Source: Marinilabiliales bacterium
GTDB lineage: Bacteria; Bacteroidota; Bacteroidia; Bacteroidales; DTU049
DNA: 38,189 nucleotides
Assembly (NCBI GenBank): GCA_002869435.1
Contig: PKSX01000195.1
Location: forward strand, 1-38,189
Reading direction: 5' to 3'
Part shown: positions 33,973 to 38,189 of the stretch, one piece after another
How the letters are laid out: the number at the start of each line of letters is the position of its first letter
How positions within the stretch are numbered: position 1 is the first letter of the stretch
The notes under the pieces: model-generated
What the model was told of the DNA's origin: nothing
Databases searched by the model: none
What the model saw: the letters and a program-made list of their open reading frames with translations, nothing else
Program-made: the position numbers and the translations under genes

Positions 33973-36915
33973 ATGAATTTCATGAACAGAATCAGTTTTT
34001 TGCTCATTTTTTCTTTACTGATCTCAGTTTCAGGATACAGTCAAAAAGATTTTAATCAATATGTAAATCCATTTGTTGGAACCGGAGGACATGGGCATAC
34101 CTACCCCGGTGCTGTGTATCCGTTTGGTATGATGCAGCTTAGTCCTGATACGCGTTTAACAGGCTGGGACGGTTGTTCCGGATATCATTACAGCGACAGC
34201 GTTTTATATGGATTTAGTCACACTCATCTTAGTGGAACCGGTGTAAGCGATTATGGTGATTTATTGATCAAGCCTTTTGCAGATGCATCGCTGGATATTG
34301 ACGAATACATTACTGACAAAAAATTCAGCTCTGAGTTTTCGCATAAAGGAGAGCATGCCAGCCCGGGTTACTATTCTGTATATCTGCCAAATGATGCAAT
34401 TAATGTAAATCTAACCACAACTGCTCGTTGCGGAATGCATCAGTATACTTTCAATCCTGAAAATCATAATAAAGTATTACTTGATCTCGAGCATCGTGAT
34501 CAGGTGATATACAGTAAATTGCAATTTGTTAATGATTCAGAAATAGTGGGTGTTCGATACAGTAAAGCATGGGCCCAAAATCAGAAGTTTTACTTTGTCT
34601 TACGGCTTTCAGAACCCATTCAACATAAGTTTTTATATGTGAATGATACCTTAATGAATGGACCAAATTTTGCCATCGGAACTGATGTAAAAGCCATTCT
34701 TTATGTACCTCAGGGTTTGGAAAACCTGACCATAAAAGTGGGAATATCGGCCACAGGTATTGAAGGTGCTCGTAAAAACCTGGAAGCAGAGATGCCCGGA
34801 TGGGATTTTAATGAATATAAAAGCGCAACTGAAGAAGCATGGAATAAAGAACTTGGAAAAATTGATTATACACATCCATCGCAGGAAAAAATGCGAATTT
34901 TTTATACTTCATTGTATCACACCATGATTGTTCCAAACCTCTTTATGGATGTGGATTCTATGTATCTTGGCCGCGATTTTGAAGTGCATAAAAGCGAAAA
35001 AGGTGATTATTATACTGTATTCTCTTTATGGGATACGTACAGGGCGTATCATCCATTAATGACATTGATTGACCGTAAAAGAACACTTGATTTCATTTAC
35101 ACTTTCGAAAAGCAATACAAAGAAGGTGGATTGCTTCCTGTTTGGGAATTTGCATCGAACGAAACGTTTTGCATGATTGGTTATCATAGCGTGCCGGTAA
35201 TTGCTGATGCCATTGCCAAGGGGATTGTTCCTGACCGGGAAACCATGGATATAATGCTGGAAGCCATGATTCATTCCTCTACCCGTCCCCATCACGGACT
35301 GGATGCCTTGATGGAATACGGCTATATTTCTTCAGATCAGGAATCGGAAAGCGTTTCAAAAACTCTGGAATATGCATACGATGACTGGTGTATCGCACAA
35401 ACGGCGGCTATTCTAGGTGATGAAGAAGTTTTCAACACCTATATTGATCGTGCACAAGCATTCAAAAACATCTATGATCCGGAAACCGGTTTTTTCAGAC
35501 CCAAAGCGAATGGTGCATTTGTGAAGCCTTTTGATCCGCGTGAAGTGAATTTTAATTTCACCGAAGCCAATGCCTGGCAATATACTTTCTACGTACCTCA
35601 GGATGTACAGGGATATATTAATCTGCTTGGTGGCGATGCACAATTCATTGAAAAACTCGATTCACTTTTTATGGGTTGCAGCAAAACCACTGGCCGCAAT
35701 CAGGCTGATATTACCGGTTTAATTGGTCAGTACGCCCATGGGAACGAGCCCAGCCACCACATGGCATATTTATATGCCTATGCAGGTCAACCATGGAGAA
35801 CTCAGGATTACTGCCATCAGATTTTAAATAATATGTATGCCGATGCTCCTGATGGATTGAGTGGCAATGAAGACTGTGGCCAAATGTCAGCCTGGTATGT
35901 TTTGAGTTCACTCGGGTTATACCCGGTAAACCCTGCCGACGGATATTTTGTTTTTGGGTCTCCCCAGCTCCAGAGAGCTACCATAAATCTGGAAAATGGA
36001 AATAAGTTCACCATTTCCTGCACAAATTATGGTGAAAACAATAAATACATTGCATCTGTAATGCTGAATGGAAGCGAATATCCCTATTCATACATTCATT
36101 ATGATGATATTTTTAAGGGAGGAAACCTTGTATTTACAATGAGCGATAAGCCCAATAGGGAATTTGCATCAACGCAAGGCTACAGACCTGTTTCTGCAAT
36201 TTCAAATAACCAGATTATTCCTGTACCGTATTTCGAATTTGATAAGCAAACTTTTAATAAAAAGACTAAACTTGAAATTCATAAGAACTTTGACGGAGCT
36301 TTACAATATAAAATATGCGAGAACGGTGAATGGAAGTTCTATAAGAAACCTTTAAAAATAAAAGAATCTAGTATTGTTTTTGCCAGAATCCATTTTACAG
36401 ATGAATTGGTTGGACCTGAAACATCATGCAAACTCATTAAAATTGATCAGGATTTAAAGGTTCAACTTTTGTCTGAATATAATTCTCAATACACAGCCGG
36501 CGGATCTCATGGCCTTGTTGATTACCAGCGCGGCGGATCAGATTTCCGCACCGGTGGCTGGCAGGGCTATTTGGGAACCGATTTTGGTGCCATAGTAGAC
36601 CTTGGAAAGAAGAAAACAATATCAAAAATTACATTAAGCGCTTTACAGGAGGCTCGTTCATGGATTTGGCTACCCACCTATGTTGAGTTCTATTATTCCG
36701 TTGATGGCGAGACTTTTACTTCATTAGGGAAACTGGAGCACGATGTTTCCGACCGTATTCTGGATGCAAAATTATATGAATTTGTAATGGAGTTTGATGC
36801 TGTTGAAGCAAGATATATTAAAGTCTTTGGCAAAAACTACGGCATTATTCCAGATTGGCATTTGGGTGCAGGAAACAGATCCTGGATTTTTGTGGATGAG
36901 ATAATCATCGAATAA
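33973..36915 (+). CDS. GH92 alpha-mannosidase with CHB_HEX_C-like and F5/8C-like domains
   Basis: 980 residues; the ATG at 33982 is an equally good start before the signal peptide ISFLLIFSLLISVSGYSQ. The GH92 catalytic region (about 25-740) has VNPFVGTGGHGHTYPGAVYP, GFSHTHLSGTG, FSLWDTYRAYHPL, YGYISSDQESESVSKTLEYA, GNEPSHHMAYLYAYAGQPW (near 590) and GNEDCGQMSAWYVLSSLGLY (near 630). GH92 enzymes are calcium-dependent exo-alpha-mannosidases. A chitobiase-C-like segment (about 750-825) and a discoidin-like domain (about 850-980, VDLGKKKTISKITLS, WIFVDEIIIE) follow. There is no T9SS sorting domain and no lipobox, so it is probably periplasmic. Confidence 0.95.
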   Translation: MNFMNRISFLLIFSLLISVSGYSQKDFNQYVNPFVGTGGHGHTYPGAVYPFGMMQLSPDTRLTGWDGCSGYHYSDSVLYGFSHTHLSGTGVSDYGDLLIKPFADASLDIDEYITDKKFSSEFSHKGEHASPGYYSVYLPNDAINVNLTTTARCGMHQYTFNPENHNKVLLDLEHRDQVIYSKLQFVNDSEIVGVRYSKAWAQNQKFYFVLRLSEPIQHKFLYVNDTLMNGPNFAIGTDVKAILYVPQGLENLTIKVGISATGIEGARKNLEAEMPGWDFNEYKSATEEAWNKELGKIDYTHPSQEKMRIFYTSLYHTMIVPNLFMDVDSMYLGRDFEVHKSEKGDYYTVFSLWDTYRAYHPLMTLIDRKRTLDFIYTFEKQYKEGGLLPVWEFASNETFCMIGYHSVPVIADAIAKGIVPDRETMDIMLEAMIHSSTRPHHGLDALMEYGYISSDQESESVSKTLEYAYDDWCIAQTAAILGDEEVFNTYIDRAQAFKNIYDPETGFFRPKANGAFVKPFDPREVNFNFTEANAWQYTFYVPQDVQGYINLLGGDAQFIEKLDSLFMGCSKTTGRNQADITGLIGQYAHGNEPSHHMAYLYAYAGQPWRTQDYCHQILNNMYADAPDGLSGNEDCGQMSAWYVLSSLGLYPVNPADGYFVFGSPQLQRATINLENGNKFTISCTNYGENNKYIASVMLNGSEYPYSYIHYDDIFKGGNLVFTMSDKPNREFASTQGYRPVSAISNNQIIPVPYFEFDKQTFNKKTKLEIHKNFDGALQYKICENGEWKFYKKPLKIKESSIVFARIHFTDELVGPETSCKLIKIDQDLKVQLLSEYNSQYTAGGSHGLVDYQRGGSDFRTGGWQGYLGTDFGAIVDLGKKKTISKITLSALQEARSWIWLPTYVEFYYSVDGETFTSLGKLEHDVSDRILDAKLYEFVMEFDAVEARYIKVFGKNYGIIPDWHLGAGNRSWIFVDEIIIE

Positions 36916-36919
36916 GTAG

Positions 36920-37003
36920 AAATTGAAAAAGTAAGAAGCTAAAAGTAAAAAGTATACTTCTTTCGAAACTTTTTACTTTTCTACTTTTCTCCTTTTTCAA
37001 TTT
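36920..37003. repeat. Long imperfect inverted repeat between convergent genes
   Basis: Arms of about 34-36 bases (36920-36953 and 36968-37003) pair with few mismatches: both outer ends read AAATTGAAAAAG and both inner ends AAAAGTAAAAAGT when compared on the same strand. The A-rich/T-rich arms would act as a two-way terminator between the GH92 gene and the minus-strand sequence opposite. Confidence 0.7.
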
Positions 37004-37009
37004 AACTTC

Positions 37010-37039
37010 CTAATACTTCGGCCTAACATACCCTTCCGA
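37010..37039 (-). pseudogene. Fossil 3' end of a second acyltransferase gene
   Basis: On the minus strand this reads SEGYVRPKY and TAG. The intact acyltransferase gene ends PKGYVRPKY and TAA. 24 of 30 bases agree, and the differences within GYVRPKY are all synonymous. Nothing upstream of it is coding. It looks like the remaining tail of a deleted tandem paralogue. Confidence 0.65.
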
Positions 37040-37082
37040 AACTTTCTGTCAGTTCGAGCGGAGTCGAGAACAGAAGAAAGTT
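37040..37082. repeat. Palindromic intergenic repeat, copy 1
   Basis: An imperfect hairpin with arms AACTTTCTGT and CAGAAGAAAGTT is centred on TCGAGCGGAGTCGA. The core is the reverse complement of that in copy 2 (TCGACTCCGCTCGA), so the two copies are inverted. Cores of this type recur in Bacteroidota spacers. Confidence 0.7.
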
Positions 37083-37144
37083 CAAGTTTATTACATCAAA
37101 TTTAGTCGTGTAAAACCAAGCTAGTCTACTAAGTTATTGAGGAT

Positions 37145-37195
37145 ATTAAAATTATGTCTACCTCTCGACTCCGCTCGAGATGACATAATTTTAAT
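37145..37195. repeat. Palindromic intergenic repeat, copy 2
   Basis: Perfect 14-base outer arms (ATTAAAATTATGTC and GACATAATTTTAAT) enclose an inner hairpin TCTCGA/TCGAGA with loop CTCCGC. One arm covers the stop codon of the acyltransferase gene, so it probably serves as its terminator. The spacer between the two copies (37083-37144) shows nothing recognisable. Confidence 0.8.
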
Positions 37196-37790
37196 ACTTA
37201 GGTCTCACATACCCTTTCGGATTTTTTGGTGTTACCTGGGCAAAATGCTCATCAATAATCTTCATATCGGCTGAATAGTCTCCTGTGGGGTAAACAAGCT
37301 TGCCTACCTCTGCATATTTCTTTTTATAATCGAGGTATGTTAATGCAAGAGGTACATTTGCATCCATTGCAATTTTATAGAATCCTTTTTTCCATCGTGG
37401 ATTAGGCTTTCTGGTTCCCTCAGGTGTGATACCCAACATGAATTCCTCGTATCGGTCAAATTTTTTTGCCAGCATTTCTTTCAAGTTACCGGGGTTTTTC
37501 CTATCGACCGGAAGCCCACCCCACATGCGCAATATTATACTAAATGGAAATATAAAAGATTCTTTTTTTATGAGAAAACGCACACGAATATCAAGAGCAT
37601 TATAACAGATACGACCCAAAATAAAATCCCAATTTGAAGTATGTGGTGCTACGGTGATTATGGCCTGCTTCACATTACGATCAATCTTGTAATTGTATTT
37701 CCAGCCCATGGCCCAGAGCAGGAATTTCGCAAATAAAATTCGCGGTATTCTAATGAAAATCCACCACTGTCTGCTCCTCGATAAGGCCAT
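37191..37790 (-). CDS. Lysophospholipid (1-acylglycerol-3-phosphate) acyltransferase family protein
   Basis: 199 residues from the ATG at 37790. The frame extends 21 codons further, but a TACCTTTG promoter box at 37804-37811 lies inside that extension. The acyltransferase HX4D motif is APHTSNWDF, and the second block is LGITPEGTRKPNPRWKKGFY. The N-terminal hydrophobic/basic segment (WWIFIRIPRILFAKFLLWAM) suggests inner-membrane association. Enzymes of this PlsC-like family move acyl chains onto lysophospholipids or related acceptors; which one is not clear. The stop codon sits in a palindromic repeat. Confidence 0.85.
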   Translation of the reverse strand: MALSRSRQWWIFIRIPRILFAKFLLWAMGWKYNYKIDRNVKQAIITVAPHTSNWDFILGRICYNALDIRVRFLIKKESFIFPFSIILRMWGGLPVDRKNPGNLKEMLAKKFDRYEEFMLGITPEGTRKPNPRWKKGFYKIAMDANVPLALTYLDYKKKYAEVGKLVYPTGDYSADMKIIDEHFAQVTPKNPKGYVRPKY

Positions 37791-37803
37791 GTTAGTTTTT
37801 TTG

Positions 37804-37835
37804 CAAAGGTAGAGAAATAAAATATTGTAATTTTG
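37804..37835. promoter_or_regulatory. Divergent promoter region (acyltransferase / hydrolase)
   Basis: Minus strand: TACCTTTG (37804-37811), 13 bases before the acyltransferase ATG. Plus strand: TAATTTTG (37828-37835), 22 bases before the hydrolase ATG, with TTTTTTG about 24 bases upstream. The two promoters overlap, so they may compete. Confidence 0.5.
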
Positions 37836-37857
37836 AAGTAGTTTGAAAAACATAAAT

Positions 37858-38189
37858 ATGAGCGAAGAACGCTATATAAATGCCAGCGGCCACCGGCTTT
37901 ACTACGAATATATAAGCCGTGATTTACTGGAAACAGATAAGCCTGTTCTGATCTTTCTGCATGAAGGCTTGGGTTGTATTCCATCGTGGAAAAAGTTCCC
38001 GCAGTTACTATGTGAAAAGCTAGACCTCCCTGCCCTTTTATACGACCGTTATGGATATGGAAAGTCGGAAATGGTTAAAGAGCCCAGAAACGTTGACTTC
38101 CTGCAAAAAGAAGCATTAGATGTATTGCCGGAGCTTCTCGAAAAACTGAACCTCCATAAAAAGAAAATCATTTTAATCGGCCATAGCGA
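37858..38189 (+). CDS. Alpha/beta hydrolase (3' end beyond window)
   Basis: 110 complete codons from the ATG at 37858, open to the window edge. The start of an alpha/beta hydrolase fold is visible: the oxyanion-hole loop PVLIFLHEGLGCIPSWKKFP, LLYDRYGYGKSE, and IILIGHS at the edge, where GHS is the beginning of the nucleophile elbow (GxSxG). The catalytic Asp and His would lie beyond the window, so the substrate is unknown. It is transcribed away from the acyltransferase gene. Confidence 0.85.
   Translation, partial: MSEERYINASGHRLYYEYISRDLLETDKPVLIFLHEGLGCIPSWKKFPQLLCEKLDLPALLYDRYGYGKSEMVKEPRNVDFLQKEALDVLPELLEKLNLHKKKIILIGHS

Noticed and set aside
37791..37853. Longer N-terminus for the acyltransferase
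   Set aside because: The extension would start upstream of the TACCTTTG promoter box and overlaps the divergent promoter of the hydrolase gene.

Overview
The window is from a Bacteroidota genome of low to moderate GC. Three things support this. There are several type IX secretion (T9SS) cargo proteins with type B (gliding-motility/CHU_C) or type A C-terminal sorting domains. Many promoters have the Bacteroidota form, with a -7 box TAnnTTTG and a TTTG-like -33 box. Few genes have a Shine-Dalgarno sequence. TAA, TAG and TGA all end intact genes, so the code is standard.

Layout. (1) 1-11.4 kb, all minus strand: four giant T9SS type B adhesin-like proteins (the first is cut by the window edge). 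Each is built from tandem Ig-like repeats, two SprB-like repeats and (where complete) a PKD-like domain and sorting domain. Two are interleaved with small secreted MORN-repeat proteins in an apparent operon MORN-adhesin-MORN-adhesin. (2) 11.5-17.1 kb, minus: ribonuclease Z coupled to a small T9SS type A protein, ribosomal protein S1, a TrmH-type tRNA methyltransferase and an agmatinase/arginase-family enzyme. (3) 17.2-21.1 kb, plus: an SPFH-GYF protein beside a membrane-anchored double zinc-ribbon protein, reminiscent of Bacillus YdjI/YdjG, then a class V aminotransferase. (4) 21.1-22.9 kb: a DUF481-type protein, a tRNA-Met(CAT) with its own promoter and terminator, and an outer-membrane barrel protein. 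(5) 23.0-27.5 kb: xdhC-xdhA-xdhB, a molybdenum hydroxylase operon whose large subunit has two in-frame stops and no frameshift. (6) 27.7-28.9 kb: rpsF-rpsR-rplI. (7) 29.0-30.6 kb: a SpoU-family RNA methyltransferase overlapping a lipoprotein gene. (8) 30.7-36.9 kb: a sugar operon of an MFS transporter, two different ROK kinases and a GH92 alpha-mannosidase. (9) 36.9-38.2 kb: a repeat-rich spacer holding a fossil gene end, then a lysophospholipid acyltransferase diverging from a truncated alpha/beta hydrolase.

The most distinctive part is the adhesin cluster. The two adhesins paired with a MORN protein share a related N-terminal domain, while the two unpaired ones do not. This suggests a dedicated adhesin-partner module that was duplicated in tandem. 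The broken xdhB, the fossil acyltransferase tail and the palindromic repeats around it are secondary points of interest. No stretch over 300 bases lacks a gene, and I found no CRISPR array, transposase or phage gene.
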